Positions 12,301 through 23,300 are shown, numbered from the stretch's first letter. The stretch is 64,000 nucleotides of DNA from Symbiodinium natans (GCA_905221605.1 CAJNDS010002224.1:149501-213500), one strand, 5' to 3'. Numbers and translations: made by a program. Notes: generated by a model from the letters alone, not told the origin.

Positions 12301-12481
12301 CCCTCTAAACCCTAGAAACCCCAAAAAACACCAAAAGCCCTAAAAACCCTAAAAACCCTAAAAAGCCTAAACACCCTAAAAACCCTAAACCCTAAATAAA
12401 CCCTAAATAAATAAACCAAAACGACGGCAGAGCACCCAGCCGCAGGCCGAGCAAATGCCCGTCCCAGCGGGGTTGATCAGC
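177..12481 (-). CDS. Gene C: PUB-domain plus ubiquitin-like-domain protein, partial
   Basis: Multi-exon gene running off the left edge. PUB domains bind the C-terminus of the AAA ATPase p97/VCP; UBL or UBX folds link such adaptors to ubiquitin pathways. From joined exons: a Cys-rich start (GTGICSACGWVLC); the PUB core LTLLLTLVGNVADNPSEMKY then GPIRKSNARINAAVVQVPGA and LSLAGF..SFHLPALDLAKL; an Ala/Lys-rich linker; then a UBL fold with strand GELRIRLRLPLGGSREMKVP, helix VSDFQSQVKSLTGVPP, HQRIRFGFP and the closing GLQDGDVLTLED. PUB before UBL/UBX recalls UBXN6-type p97 cofactors, but the UBL strand after the helix is also like OTU1, so orthology is open. Exons after the UBL (below 2.5 kb) are coding but unrecognised. 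Only a cofactor role in protein quality control is inferred. Confidence 0.78.
331..389. repeat. Poly-G tract of about 59 bases
   Basis: Homopolymer next to a TTTAGGG array. Length may be affected by sequencing. Confidence 0.9.
474..581 (-). CDS. Gene C exon, C-terminal region
   Basis: Acceptor CCGCCAG, frame EMDFWGAIQGKVRALVGHEE then LPTLAPEEAAEHQDFE, donor TTTGAG|GCATAT (GC). Acidic; strong coding signal. Confidence 0.65.
947..1003 (-). CDS. Gene C exon, C-terminal region
   Basis: Acceptor TCGCGAG, frame VSSEVLFLKALSAFQIGMH, donor ATGCAC|GTGCCG. Confidence 0.5.
1575..1625 (-). CDS. Gene C exon, C-terminal region, 3' edge uncertain
   Basis: Acceptor GGCTTCAG, frame VGVELGILNANLTEPLG. Coding-like; no domain recognised. 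Confidence 0.5.
2471..2563 (-). CDS. Gene C exon, end of UBL and tail
   Basis: Acceptor ATCCGAG, frame EVGLQDGDVLTLEDLHDLFL then GSLESSFASRE, donor CGTGAA|GTAGGG. GL.DGD.L closes the UBL. Donor position not certain. Confidence 0.75.
2832..2886 (-). CDS. Gene C exon, UBL strand 3
   Basis: Acceptor CATCTCAG|G, frame RIRFGFPTRVLAADGSVE, donor GTGGAG|GCTCTA (GC). Joined, PPIHQRIRFGFP is continuous with the fold. Confidence 0.85.
3127..3236. mobile_element. MITE family 4, copy 1
   Basis: Termini CCCAAAGGATCCTAAGTACC and GGTACTTAGGACCCTTTGGG, about 110 bp. Confidence 0.85.
3486..3541 (-). CDS. Gene C exon, UBL helix
   Basis: Acceptor GGGCTGAG, frame VSDFQSQVKSLTGVPPIH, donor CACCA|GCGCCC (GC). 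LTG.PP is the classic end of the ubiquitin helix. Confidence 0.85.
4180..4197 (-). CDS. Gene C 18-nt microexon in the UBL
   Basis: Acceptor GTGAGCAG, six codons VPAQTS, donor ACCAGT|GCCACC (GC). It supplies exactly the missing residues between strand 2 and the helix of the UBL. Confidence 0.6.
4617..4688 (-). CDS. Gene C exon, UBL first strands
   Basis: Acceptor CACTCAG, frame ETAAATGELRIRLRLPLGGS then REMK, donor ATGAAG|GCTTTC (GC). Beta-strand pattern of a ubiquitin fold. Confidence 0.8.
5066..5258 (-). repeat. CCCTAAA array
   Basis: Long, nearly perfect array at the 5' end (transcript sense) of the intron following exon 5292-5354. Confidence 0.95.
5292..5354 (-). CDS. Gene C exon, Pro-rich linker
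   Basis: Acceptor TGTTGAG, frame ELMRQAPVDVKPVAPKPPDA then W, donor GCCTGG|GCTTTC (GC). If not spliced, the frame would stop at AFLYKH*. Confidence 0.65.
6365..6900 (-). repeat. Degenerate 8-bp-type array CCCTAAAT/CCCTACAT
   Basis: Irregular CCCCTAAA, CCCTAAAT and CCCTACAT units, with a perfect CCCTACAT run at 6784-6830. A 30-40 bp segment containing CCTTGCC.CGGA recurs three times (about 6600, 6730 and 6925). Confidence 0.85.
7075..7134 (-). CDS. Gene C exon, linker
   Basis: Acceptor CTCGCAG, frame VVSTRKPVFDENIVREIQAE, donor GCAGAG|GTCCAG. The open frame extends upstream (TNFRDLSQ). Confidence 0.7.
7756..7809 (-). CDS. Gene C exon, Ala-rich linker
   Basis: Acceptor CTGCGAAG, frame EKTVQAMAAASTNASPAK, donor GGCGAAG|GCGCTT (GC). 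Confidence 0.7.
8425..8493 (-). CDS. Gene C exon, end of PUB domain
   Basis: Acceptor ATTCAAG, frame ESFHLPALDLAKLQLVRAAL then QKQ, donor AAGCAG|GCAGGT (GC). Confidence 0.75.
8773..8875. mobile_element. MITE family 5, diverged copy
   Basis: ATCCCTAAGGGCCCATATG and AGGGACCCTTAGGAT ends with the same TACTTCGGCCCTCAAGCT core. Confidence 0.7.
9208..9246 (-). CDS. Gene C exon, PUB domain GF motif
   Basis: Acceptor TGCCGCAG, frame VPGASRVLSLAGF, donor GGCTTC|GCCGAA (GC). The open frame continues (AEDADPWGL), so a later donor is possible. Confidence 0.7.
9844..9898 (-). CDS. Gene C exon, PUB domain middle
   Basis: Acceptor GACGCAG|G, frame YRGPIRKSNARINAAVVQ, donor GTGCAG|GCAGGG (GC) leading straight into TTTAGGG. 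Joined, it reads NPSEMKYRGPIRKSNARI, a textbook PUB core. Confidence 0.85.
10251..10335 (-). CDS. Gene C exon, PUB domain first half
   Basis: Acceptor GAGGAAG, frame VGQIWSQNSLTLLLTLVGNV then ADNPSEM, donor ATGAA|GTTCCT. L..L..N....P.E.K is the PUB signature. The plus-strand ORF here is an antisense shadow. Confidence 0.8.
10820..10891 (-). CDS. Gene C exon
   Basis: Acceptor AACCCCAG lies directly on the repeat. Frame GALKELPAPRERFSADTLKR then IPA; donor GGCTT|GTCTAGGG from the repeat. Confidence 0.7.
11797..12022. mobile_element. Family 5-like element carrying a family 6 insertion
   Basis: GGATCCATGTGCC...ACTTGGGCCCTAAAGCTACT on the left and AAAGCTACTGTATAGGAAAT...CATGGCCCCTCAGGGG on the right are the two halves of one element. 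Confidence 0.65.
11848..11946. mobile_element. MITE family 6 insertion flanked by a 9-bp repeat
   Basis: The insert TAGTTGCTGAGTTCAGAAG...CATTCAGCTACT is flanked by AAAGCTACT at 11839-11847 and 11947-11955. A related copy is at 29955-30046. Confidence 0.7.
12426..12481 (-). CDS. Gene C exon, Cys-rich
   Basis: Acceptor ACCCTGAG|G, frame LINPAGTGICSACGWVLC, donor TGCC|GTCGTT. CxxCG...C may bind zinc, but only one half-site is seen. A second frame (ADQPRWDGHLLGL) is open. Confidence 0.55.
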
Positions 12482-13397
12482 CTCAGGGTGCTTTGGGGGT
12501 TAGGGTTTAGGGTTTAGGGTTTAGGGTTTAGGGTTTAGGTTTTGGGGTTTCGGGTTTAGGTTTTGGGTTTAGGGTTCAGGGCATAGGGCTTACAGGGCTT
12601 ATAGGGCTTACGGGGCTTATAGGGTAGGGCTTACAGGGCTTAGGCTTGGGTTTAGGGTTTGGGGTTTTGGGGGGACGGGGGGGGGGGGCGGAGTGAGGGC
12701 TTGTGTAGTATCTTTGAGTTCCAGGTTTTTGGGAGTAAGACTTCAGGGTGTTCGTTGTGTTTTGGCTTCTGGGTTGTATTCTTGCGAGTTTGAGATGTGA
12801 AAGGATGAGAACTGACATAGACATGCTTGATCCCAGGAAAGGCTGATATGAAATCTTGTGGCTTAGGACCATGAACCCTAAACCCAAAAAAAACCCTAAA
12901 CCCTAAAACCCAAAAGGCTACGGAGGACCCTAAAAAAACCCTAAACCCTAAAACCCAAAAGCCTACGGAGGGTCTAGGGTCTACGGATCATCTGTTTTGG
13001 ATTTAGGGCTCTGATGCTTCATTGAAAGGGTGTTGGGTTCCCTAACAAGCAGCCGAAAACCGAATCCCTAAACACCCTACATAAACCCTACATAAAATAC
13101 TGTGTAAACACTACCTCAACCCTCTAAGTCCTACAAAAAACACTAAAACAACCCAAAAAAAACTTACAGCCTACAACAACGCTGTGTCAAAAGGATCCTG
13201 TAGCCTCATTCCGACTGCACGTGTTGTCACCATCCAAGCCCGCAGAAAGCCCTATACACACCCTACTCAAAAACCTCTAAAAAGATTAGGGTTTAGGGTT
13301 TTAGGGTTTAGGGATTAGGGTTTAGGGATTAGGGTTTAGGGTTTAGGGGTTAAAAAAACACTATCAACTCTATACCCTGCAAGCTTTAAATTGGAAC

Positions 13398-13451
13398 GAG
13401 GCGGCGTGCATTGATCGCAGCTCCATCCTTCGTCCATGAGCGCGGCAAGCC
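13398..13451 (-). CDS. Coding-like exon between genes B and C
   Basis: Frame GLPRSWTKDGAAINARRL after GGCGCAG, ending CGCCTC|GTTCCA. Assignment unknown. Confidence 0.4.
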
Positions 13452-13643
13452 CTGCGCCCTAGGTAAGGGAGAGTGCAAGCTACTGGGTCGGGTTTGCACA
13501 GCACCTGAGTTGTAGCAAAGGCTTAATTAAAATTTAAACTCTAAACCCTGAACCCTAAACCCTGAACTCTGAACCTGGGACTGTCTTGGGTGTGCTAGCG
13601 TCGGGTGCGGTGTGAGGATTTAGGGCGTAGGGCTTCTCGAGAC

Positions 13644-13693
13644 ATCTTGGGCAGGGACCGCCGATTTCGCAGTCTGCCTTCTGTTTCAAACTT
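13644..13693 (-). CDS. Coding-like exon between genes B and C
   Basis: Frame SLKQKADCEIGGPCPR after GCGCGCAG, possible GT donor AAGAT|GTCTCG. Gene B or C cannot be told. Confidence 0.4.
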
Positions 13694-13889
13694 CTGCGCG
13701 CATTGAAGCCCTAGTCCTGGAACCTGTGAAGCCAACTCTCCTAAACTTAGGGTTTAGGGTTTAGGGTTTAGGGTTTAGGGTTTAGGGTTTAGGGTTTAGG
13801 GTTTAGGGTTTAGGGCTTAGGGTACCCTAAACCCTAAACCCTAAACCCTCAAACCCTCAAACCCTGGGCCCCCAACCCCTAAACCATGC

Positions 13890-13933
13890 CTGAGAACAAC
13901 ATGGCTGCTGTTCGCGACGAGGCTCTGCACATG
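13890..13933 (-). CDS. Coding-like exon between genes B and C
   Basis: Acceptor GCATGAAG, frame HVQSLVANSSHVVL, donor CTCAG|GCATGG (GC). Phase fits the tail exon at 14250, so probably gene B. Confidence 0.45.
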
Positions 13934-14249
13934 CTTCATGCTTCGGGCTTCGGGGCGGAACAGCCTACTATGGGAGTCGAAATAACTACTAATAGTATTC
14001 CCTTGTGGTCCCTGTATAGTTATACTAGAAGAACCCCCAAAACCCTGTTCAAATTCTTCTAGTATAGTATGTACCCCATGAAACATGAATCCCCAAACGA
14101 TAACCCCACCCAGATACACGAAGCATCTCCCATTTTGGGGGCTTAGGAGGCCACGATATTCAAGCGTACGCTGAGCGTTCCGGTAGGCCCCTCCACCCTA
14201 AACCCTAAACCCTAAACCCTAAACCCTATATAAACCCTAAACCCTAGAC

Positions 14250-14335
14250 CCACCAGTACGGGCCACCCTGAGGAGTGTCGTTGGGTATCTTCGGAGCCTT
14301 GAGGGTCTGGACCTCGTGCTGTACAGGGCCGCGCG
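14250..14335 (-). CDS. Gene B C-terminal tail exon
   Basis: Acceptor GTTTTGAG, frame RGPVQHEVQTLKAPKIPNDT then PQGGPYWW, donor GGTGG|GTCTAGGG from the repeat. Good coding composition; the stop codon must be further downstream. Confidence 0.6.
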
Positions 14336-17300
14336 CTCAAAACAATCTCTAACCCCTCCAGAAATCAGGGATATAAGAAATTGCGGTTTAGGGCTTAGGG
14401 TTTAGGGTTTCGGGTTCAGGGTTTAGGGTTTAGGGTTTAGGGTTTAACCCAAAACCCAAACACTGGACAAGTCTCTGAAGACATCAATCAGTCTTACAGC
14501 AACAGAGATAAGGGACTCATAACTACTAGGTTCCTATTACAGTAATAGAGATAAGGGACTCATAACCTGGGATATTATCCTTAAACCCCGTTTGGGGGGA
14601 AGCCCTTACAACTTTCAACTTTCGTCTTGGGGCGTGTCCCTCCCAGATTCCCCTAACCCCTAAACCTATACTCCCCGTAGAACCTTAACAAAAATATGTG
14701 TATTCTTCGGGGCCTTTCGGGTTTCAAAGTTTTAGGGCTTGGGCTTTTAGGGTTTGGCATTCTAAGGTTTAGGCTTGCCGGCTTCCAACTCACTAGTTCT
14801 TCATAGGGAGTTGGGGAAGAAGGTATATTTGCCCTAGAGTAGCCCGAGATTCTATAGGGTATCTGATTCTCCACTTGGAGGTTCATTGGTAGTTCTAACC
14901 GCAATTATATATCTACTTACAAGTATATAACCTACTTAGGGGACTTGGGGGGGGGGTTATAAGTACAGTTATATTTGGGGTTATAAGTACCCTGAACCTC
15001 CAAGCAGTCCCAAGCAAGAACCAGCAAGATCAGGTTCAGGGTTCAGGGTACGAGGATGAGGGTCGTGACGCTCAGAGGTTAGTATCCAGCGTTTTCGACG
15101 GTCTTTATCAGAAATCTTTACCCTACACCCAATCTAAGGGTTTAGGGTTTCGGGGTTCAGGTGACCCTGAAACCCCATATTCTAAACACCCTAAACCCTA
15201 AACCCTAAACCCTAAACCCTAAACCCCATATCCTCCCCACCCCGTTAGGGGATGGGCGGACCAGTATCAAGGCAGCCGGGAGTGTGACGATGGCACCCAA
15301 AATGGATAGCACAGTCACAGCGACGACCACCGCGCCCAACTGGAGCACAGGTTTTAGGGGCCTCGTGTCTATAGGGTTGGTTGAGGGTTGAGAGGTTTGT
15401 TTGGGGGGGGGGGGGGGTTGCGGGGTTTAGGGGTTTGGGGGTTTGTAGGGGTTTAGTGATTAGGGGTTAGGGGTTTAGGGATATGGGTTTGGGGGGTTTA
15501 GGAGTATAGGGTTTACGGCGCCTCAGGTTGCAAGTGGAGATATCTGGGTAGTTCTCCAAAGTAGGATCATACCATGAACCTTTGTGAGAAGCGAAAGGTT
15601 TAGCGTTTAGGGTTTAGGGATTAGGGTTTAGGGGTCAGGAAGGGCTGGATAGCGGTACCGCCGTCTCTCAGCGTCGTCGAGTAACACTGCTGGGTGCTCT
15701 ATACGTTCTCAAAGGCCATATTGCCAAGCTGTGCTTGTGTCCGGATACACGACTTAGGGGCCATCACCTGCAGCCTAAACCCTGAACCCTGAACCCTGAA
15801 CCCTAAACCCTAAACCCCTCCAGCGTCTGCTTCTCAGCCTCTATGAATTTCTACCATCGCAAACCCTGAAACCCGATGCGCAAGCCTGCAGCACGAAACC
15901 CTGACACCCTAAAAACTGTAGACTTTGGTAGCCCAGCTACCATATGATAAAAAGCGTACACTTTCTTGGGGGGTTGGCTACTTACAGGATCCTGACCAGA
16001 CCCTTAAAAACACGAAAAACCCTTGACCAACCAAACCAAGACAACAGCCCTAACAATCTCGGGGCAGTTTAGGGTTTAGGGTTTAGGGTTTAGGGGCAGT
16101 TACAGATACATGATCCCTTCATATGGTCCCTTCAAAGGGGACCCCTGTTAAGCCCCTTATAAACCCGACACAACCCCCCGGCCGATCCATCAGAACCCTT
16201 AAACGAGGGCAAGGGATCATATTAAGGGAACATGAAATTACCCTTCGATAGAAAGGTAAAATAAGCCCTGTTATATATATATATAGACAAACACAAGAAC
16301 AGTAATTACTCGGGTTCTTCCTGAGGCCCCAACAAAAACCCAAAAACGTCCAACCTAAAACCCTGCAAAAAACACTCAAGCCCTATCACAGCCCTCGGGC
16401 GCTGAAAACCCGAAAAAAAACCTTAAAAAGCTTGAAAAGCCCTAAATCAACACAAAAAACACCTAAAGACCCAAAGCAAACAGGAACACCTTGTCAGCCC
16501 TGCAGCTCCCAAAACCCGAAATCCGAAACCCCAAACCCTAAAACAAACCTAGCCCTAAACCCTAAATCCTAAACCCTAAACCCTAAACCCTAAACCCTAA
16601 ACCCTAAACCCTAAACCCTAAACCCCAAACCTGCCTTCACAAAGATGGTCAGCGTGCAGAGCAGGAGGAAGGCGCTGCTTCCTGCAGTCGACCTCAGTCT
16701 GGTCCCGCTTGCTGGGGGAAGTGTAGGGTTTAGGGTTTAGGGTTTAGGGTTTAGGGTTTAGGGTTTAGGGTTTAGGGTTTAGGGTTTAGGGTTTAGGGTT
16801 TAGGGTTTAGGGTTTATTTAGGGTATAGGGCAAAAGTTTAGGGTTTAGGGTTTAGGGTTTAGGGTTTAGGGTTCAGGGTTTAGTGTCTAGGGTTTAGGGC
16901 TAGGTTTAGGGATCGTTTAGGTCTTTGGTTTGGTTTAGGGGACATATGGGTTGTGTAGAGAGTGTGGGGGGGGGGGGGGGGGGGGGGGGTTAGGGATCAG
17001 GATTGGTTAAGGGTGTTTTTGAGTTGCTTCTTTTTGTTTGGGGGCGGGTGAAGGTGGGGGTGTGGGGGGGCGGGGGATTATGGAGTTTGAAGGATTTGGG
17101 GTCTAGGGTTTAGAGAGTCTAAAGGGTTCATGGGGTTTGGGGTCTAGGGTTTAGAGAGTCTAAAGGGTTCATGGGGTGTATAGGGCTTGCAGGGCATATG
17201 GGCCTGGGGTTTATTGGGCTTAAAAGGGTCCATCCTGGTCTTCATGCCTTCGCGGAAGAAGCTGGTCAGGCCCGAATTTCCATCGCGAATTGACGATTTC

Positions 17301-20300
17301 AATCGATGCAACTCTCGTCGTTTAGGGTTTAGGGTTTAGGGTTTGGGGTTTAGGGTTTAGGGTTTAGGGTTTAGGGGCAGAACGTACAACCGCGGAAGTT
17401 GGGGCAGCCCCAGACATCTGAGCCCTCGCTGCCACTACCCAAGCTCATCCTGCCGCTGCATGATGACTTCGGCATGCTGCACGCCAGCTCGAAAGCCTAC
17501 AGTGCCTACCAGCACCCGGCCCCAGGCACAAACTCCAAATCCTCAACCTTAAACCCTCAACTCTTAAATGCCCTGGCCATAAAAAAAAACCACCCAAAGC
17601 TCTAAACCCTAAACCCTAGACTCTCGACCCTAAGCCCTGAACCCTAATTCCCAAACCCTAAACCCTGAACCCTATACCCTAAACCCTTAACCCTAAACCC
17701 GAACCCGGAACGCTAAACCCCAAACCCTAAACCCTAAACCCTAAACTTCGAGAGGTGGACAGAGCCGAGCTCAAGGTTGCGCCACCGACGTGGAGCACGG
17801 CCACCCGGGTGCGGGCCTTCATCAAACTTAGGGTTTAGGGTTTAGGGTTTAGGGTTTAGGGTTTAGGATTTAAGGACTGTAGGTTGTTTTGGAGTTTAGG
17901 GTTTCCAAACGCCAAAGCCCAATCAACCCAATAAACACCACCCTACAAGCCTCTAAGCCCCAATTATGCCTAGACCCTGACCCCTGACTCAACGCTCCCA
18001 AGACAGGAGTGTTGAGCTTCAGGCAACCACACAGAAGACCTTTCCAACACACAGCACCGAGACGACCACAAGACCAGATGAATCGACAAGACTTCTGAAT
18101 CCTGCCCGAAGCCCTAAACCCTACAACCCTAAACCCTAAACCCTGAACCCTGAACTCTAAACCTAAACCCTAAACCCTAAGCCCTGAACTCTTATTAACC
18201 CTAAACCCTGAACCCTAAACTTACAAACCTACACCACCTTCATTCGCGCCCTCGGGCCTAAACTCCAAACCCTACATGAACACAAGGAATCCATGAAGCC
18301 GGATAAGAAGCTCCAAACCTGACCCAGAGGCCCCTACAACCCAAGACACCAGCTTGTAGAAATGAACGCTCCGAAGGGGCAACCCTAAACCCCAAACCCT
18401 AAACCCTAAACCCTAAACCCTAAACCCTAAACCCTAAACCCTAAACCCTAAACCCTAAACCCCCAAACGGGCCTTCCTCAGTTGCTTGGCATCCAGATCC
18501 TCGGGAAGGACCTTGCTTTTGGACGACGAGTTCTTAGAAGCAGACTCAGTGTAGGCTTTAGGGTTTAGGGCTTACGGTTTAGGGTTAGGCTTTCGGGTTT
18601 GGGGTGCAGGGTTCCTGGTTTTGGGTTCGGGGTTCTTGTGGTCGCATTGAGGGTTTAAAGGGTTCGAGGATAGAACTTCGCGCTCAGCGTTTAGGGTTTA
18701 GGGTCGAGAGGGCTACGCTGCAGGGCTTCAGGGCTCTGGGGGCGTCATGCGATTTACAGTGGGGGTTGAGGGCTCAGGGCTTGAGGCTTTACATGAAGCG
18801 CCTTAGCACTTCCCTGAATTTAGGCAGTTAAGGGCTTACTGTTCCTGGCCCTTCATCCTCCAACAGATACTCACGTTCATCCTCAACCAATATAGGCGTT
18901 TCGCGCCTTCACTCTCACGTTCAGAGCGTTGCGGCGTAATTCCTTTCTGGCAACGCCGGGCAATGGAGTTTGCAAGAGGACAATGACAACACCGAAACAC
19001 ATTACGCACGAAACCTCAACCGCCATCATCCCTAGACCCTGAAACTCCTACATCTGTAAAGTATACCTTCGTGGATGCCCCTAAACCAGATCTCAGCAAC
19101 ACCCCAAGCGCGCCTCCCGGTCGCCATCGGTGACGACGGCGAGCTCCACTCCGTCAACGTCCTTCGGCGCAGCCCTGAACCCTAAACCCTGAACCCTAAA
19201 CCCCAAACCCTAAACCCTAAACCCTAAACCCTAAACCCTAAACCCTAAACCCTAAACCCCAAACCGGCTCCGAGAGGAGAAAGAAAAGAAGGTGGTGCCC
19301 TCTTCTTGGAGAGGGCGGATACGCAAACCCGATCTACTTGGAGGTTCATGGGTTTAGGGTTTAGGGTTTAGGGTTTAGGGTTTAGGGTTTAGGGTTTAGG
19401 GTTTAGGGTTAAACCTACTTCGGGGACTTTGGGGGCTTATAAGTACAGGCTTGTTGAGGTGATAAGTTCCCTGAACCTCCAAGTAGGGGCTGAAAGAATT
19501 AGAAGAGGATTCGAGTATAAATAGGATAGGGATCATAAGGAAAAACTACTAGTACCTAGTCCGACCCCTGTTATCAGCCACAAGAGAAAGAGGAGGAGAT
19601 TTGGGGTGTCGAGGGCACAAGGCTCTACTTGGAGGTTCCGGGCACTTATCACCCCAATGATAACTGCACTGATAAGCCCCCTAAGTCACGAGCAGATTTA
19701 TCATTGCCGTTATAAGTACCCATGAACCTCCAAGTAGGGCTTCGGCTTTAGCCAGGAGAAGGCCGATGAGGGTCGGTGGGTGGAGTCCTCACCCTGGAGT
19801 CACAGCGACAACAGAAAACGCATCAACCCTGGACCCTACTTGGAGGTTCATGGGTACTTATAGCCACATCTATTATTCTACTTTTTACCTCCTTAGGGGA
19901 CTTAGGGGGCTCACAAGTACAGCTATGAATTGGGGTTTATAAGTACCCAGAACCTCCACGTAGACCCTGACCCTGTAAAGGGCCCTAAACCCTAAGAGAA
20001 TCTCATGCAAGGCCCCCCTCCCTCCGACTTGCCCTGCAGGTCACCCCCCACATGTTCGACCTTTGAGGCCCAAGGCCAATCTCGCCCCTAAACCCTAAAC
20101 CCTAAACCCTAAACCCTAAACCCTAAACCCTAAACCCTAAACCCTAAACCCTAAACTCTAAACCCTAAACCCTAAACCCTAATCTTGAATCGCGAAGTCT
20201 ATGCCCTGCCGTATTGAGCCGACATAGCTGAACATCGAAACCCAAGAAAATCGAGCCTAAACCCTGAAACCTGAAACCCTAGAACTCTAAGCCCTGAACC

Positions 20301-23300
20301 CTAAAGCTCTAACGGTTCTAAATTTTGTGAATACATGTTCGAACGAAAAAGAAAATTTTGGTTGTAGAAACGCGACCGCAGCACGTCGCGCGCGAAAGCT
20401 AAGAAGCCTGCGCGGCCAACCATTAGAAAAGCCCTAAACCCTTAAAGCCCTAAGCCTTAAACCCTAGAACCCCAGAACCCTACAGGGTGGGGCCCCCTAG
20501 TTATAAGTAGAGTTATAAGGGCCCTAAATTGGGTTATAAGGACCCTAAGTTAGGTTATAAGTCCCTTAACTACAGTTAGTATAGTAAGGGGGCCCCACCC
20601 TGTATACCCAAAACCCAGAACGAAGCTGGAAGGGAAGGGCCGCAGGCCTCGCCCTCCTCTTGCTTCCTGGCCCGTCGCTTCCTTGCTGCCTGCTCAGCTT
20701 GCCGGAGGCTGAGTTCAAGACTGCACTAACCCCTAAACCCTAAACCCTAAACCCCAAACCCCAAACCCCAAACCCTAAACCCTCAACCCTAAACCCCAAA
20801 CCCTAAACTCCCAACCCTAAACCCCAAACCCTAAACCTCAAACCCAAAACCCTGCGGTGTTTAGGGATTAGGGTTTAGGAGGGTTGGGCTTTAGGGTAGG
20901 AAGGAGGGGGGCCACACTCTGAAAGTAGAGACTCTACGTTTTACTTTGAGGGTTTAGGGTTTAGGGTTTAGGGTTTAGGGTTTAGGGTTTAGGGTTTAGG
21001 GTTTAGAGATAAGGTCTAGGGTTCCAAACAATGCCACTTTGGTGGGAGTTCAGTTGTTCAGGGTCTTTGGTGGTTTGCCAAGTGAGCTGTTCCTTTTCCT
21101 TGATTGTTTTTTGGCTTGTTTCTCGAAGGAACTTTGCAACAACCCCCCACCCCCCACCCCACCCCCGCCCACAAGTAACGACCGCACCCCCCCCCCCCTC
21201 CCCCAAGACTCGACATCGATTTTTAAACCTAAAACCCTAAAGCCCTAAACGCTCTAAAGCCCGAATGCAACTTACGGCATCAGAGCTCTAGTGATTGAGA
21301 GGGGGTCTAAGAAACCCTAAACCCTAAACCCTAAATCCTAAACCCTACACCCTAAATTGAAGCATAGTACTCCAAAAAACCCAGCAAAGATGCCCAGCCT
21401 TAGCCAGCTCACGGTCGGCCTGCCTCTTGCGAGCCTTCTCCTCGTCGTTTTGCATTTAGGGTTTAGGGTTTAGGGTGTAGGGGTTAGGGTTTAGGGTTTG
21501 GGGTTCAGGGTTCAGGGTTAAGGGTTCGGGGGTTGAGGGATTCAGGGAGTTCAGGGTTAAGGGTTCGGGGGTTGAGGGATTCAGGGAGTTCAGGGTTTAG
21601 GGGTGGCGGAGGACTTTGGGTCACAATCAAAAGCCTAAGCCCTATGGGCCCTAAGCCCATACCTCACTTGGCTTCAACTCCAGATTTAAGGGAAAAGCTG
21701 CTAGACTAGTGAAGGCTCGAACATGAGATGCTGAACCCTAAACCCTAAACCCTAAACCCTAAACCCGAAACCCTAAACCCCAAACCCCAAACCCCAAGCC
21801 CTAAGCCCTAAGCCCTAAGCCCTAAGCCCTAAACCCTAAACCCTAAACCCTAAACCCTAAACCCTAAACCCTAAACCCTAAACCCTAACCTAAACCCTAA
21901 ACCCTAAACCCTAAACCCTAAACCCTAAACCCTAAACCCTAAAACCTAAACCCTAAACCCTAAACCCTAAACCCTAAACCCTAAACCCTAAACCCTAAAC
22001 CCTAAACCCTAAACCCTAAACCCTAAACCCTAAACCCTACCCTGCAAAAAGACGTAAACCGCCACCCTGGACCGCAGAAGCGCCTCGGCCTCCAGGAGAT
22101 CTTCGTCTGAGGCCACCATCTGGGAAGGGCTGTGGGGTTTAGGGTTTAGGGTTTAGGGTTTAGGGTTTAGGGTTTAGGGTCTAGGGTCTAGGGTCTAGGG
22201 TCTAGGGTTTAGGGTTTAGGGTTTAGGGTTTAGGGTTTAGGGCTTGGGAGGGGGCTTGTTTTGGGGATGGTGTACGGCTTCTGGTGGCTTTAAGTGTGGT
22301 GTTGAGATCTGTGTTATTAGAGGTTTCGGGCATTGATCCCTAAACCCTGGTAGGATCCCTTAACCCAACAGAGCATAAAGAGCACATTGTGCTTAACCGG
22401 GGGCTTGATCGCCCGAAAAGGTTCATTAAACAGAAAAACCAGTGCTTCGAGAAACTTGCCGAGCAACCCCTAAACCTTAAAAGACTAAAAGCCCAAACCC
22501 CAAAGACACAATCCCAGAAAACCTAAGCCGCAAAACCGCGACCCCAACCCCAAAATCCTGAAGCCCCAGAACGCCATACAAGTATATAACATAATATGGT
22601 CTAGGAAAGCGGATCCCAAAATTACTTGCGCTAACCTGCTAAACCATGTACGCTTTGTGCATATGTCGAGAGTTGCTACTACTCGTGTCCCCCAAAACCA
22701 CTTTATATCCATTCATACATATATACACATGTTTACACACTCAGCAAGATTACTAGTCAACCATACAGACAGGCAGCAGGCTCAGCCCTGAACCCGAAAC
22801 CCGCAAGCCCTAAGCCTCTCTGATCCCCCCCCCCTCTAACCTCCCCCCCCCCCCCTCCCCTCCCCTGCCCCCCCAGTCTCCCGACCCTATATGGACCACC
22901 CCTAAACCCTAAACCCTAAACCCTAAACCCTAAACCCTAAACCCTAAACCCTAAACCCTAACAGAGAATACCCCTAATTTCATGAGGAGCCCATGGCTCC
23001 ATCGCCTGTTTGCTGGAAGTGGCCTGTCTAGCGTCGACAGTGCAGGAAAGAGTCCGGGTTTGCCATCTCTTGCATCTCATGTTGCTGCAAGATCGTGAAC
23101 CGTTTCTTGGAAGGTGCTGGCAGTCCTCACAGGAACCTCTGCCAGTGTCCTCATCAGTGGCATCTTCCGGTTTTAGGGTTCCCTAAACCCTAAACATTAA
23201 GGTGCCCGGTAGGCCCCTTCTTTTGCAGGGTAAGGCCCGCACCAGATTGTAGTTGTGGGCGATGTGTAGCGCGTAGGTGACCGAGTAGCCCACGAACACC

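Noticed and set aside
21733-22039. A true chromosome end
   Set aside because: The array is internal, short, and flanked on both sides by exons of one gene.
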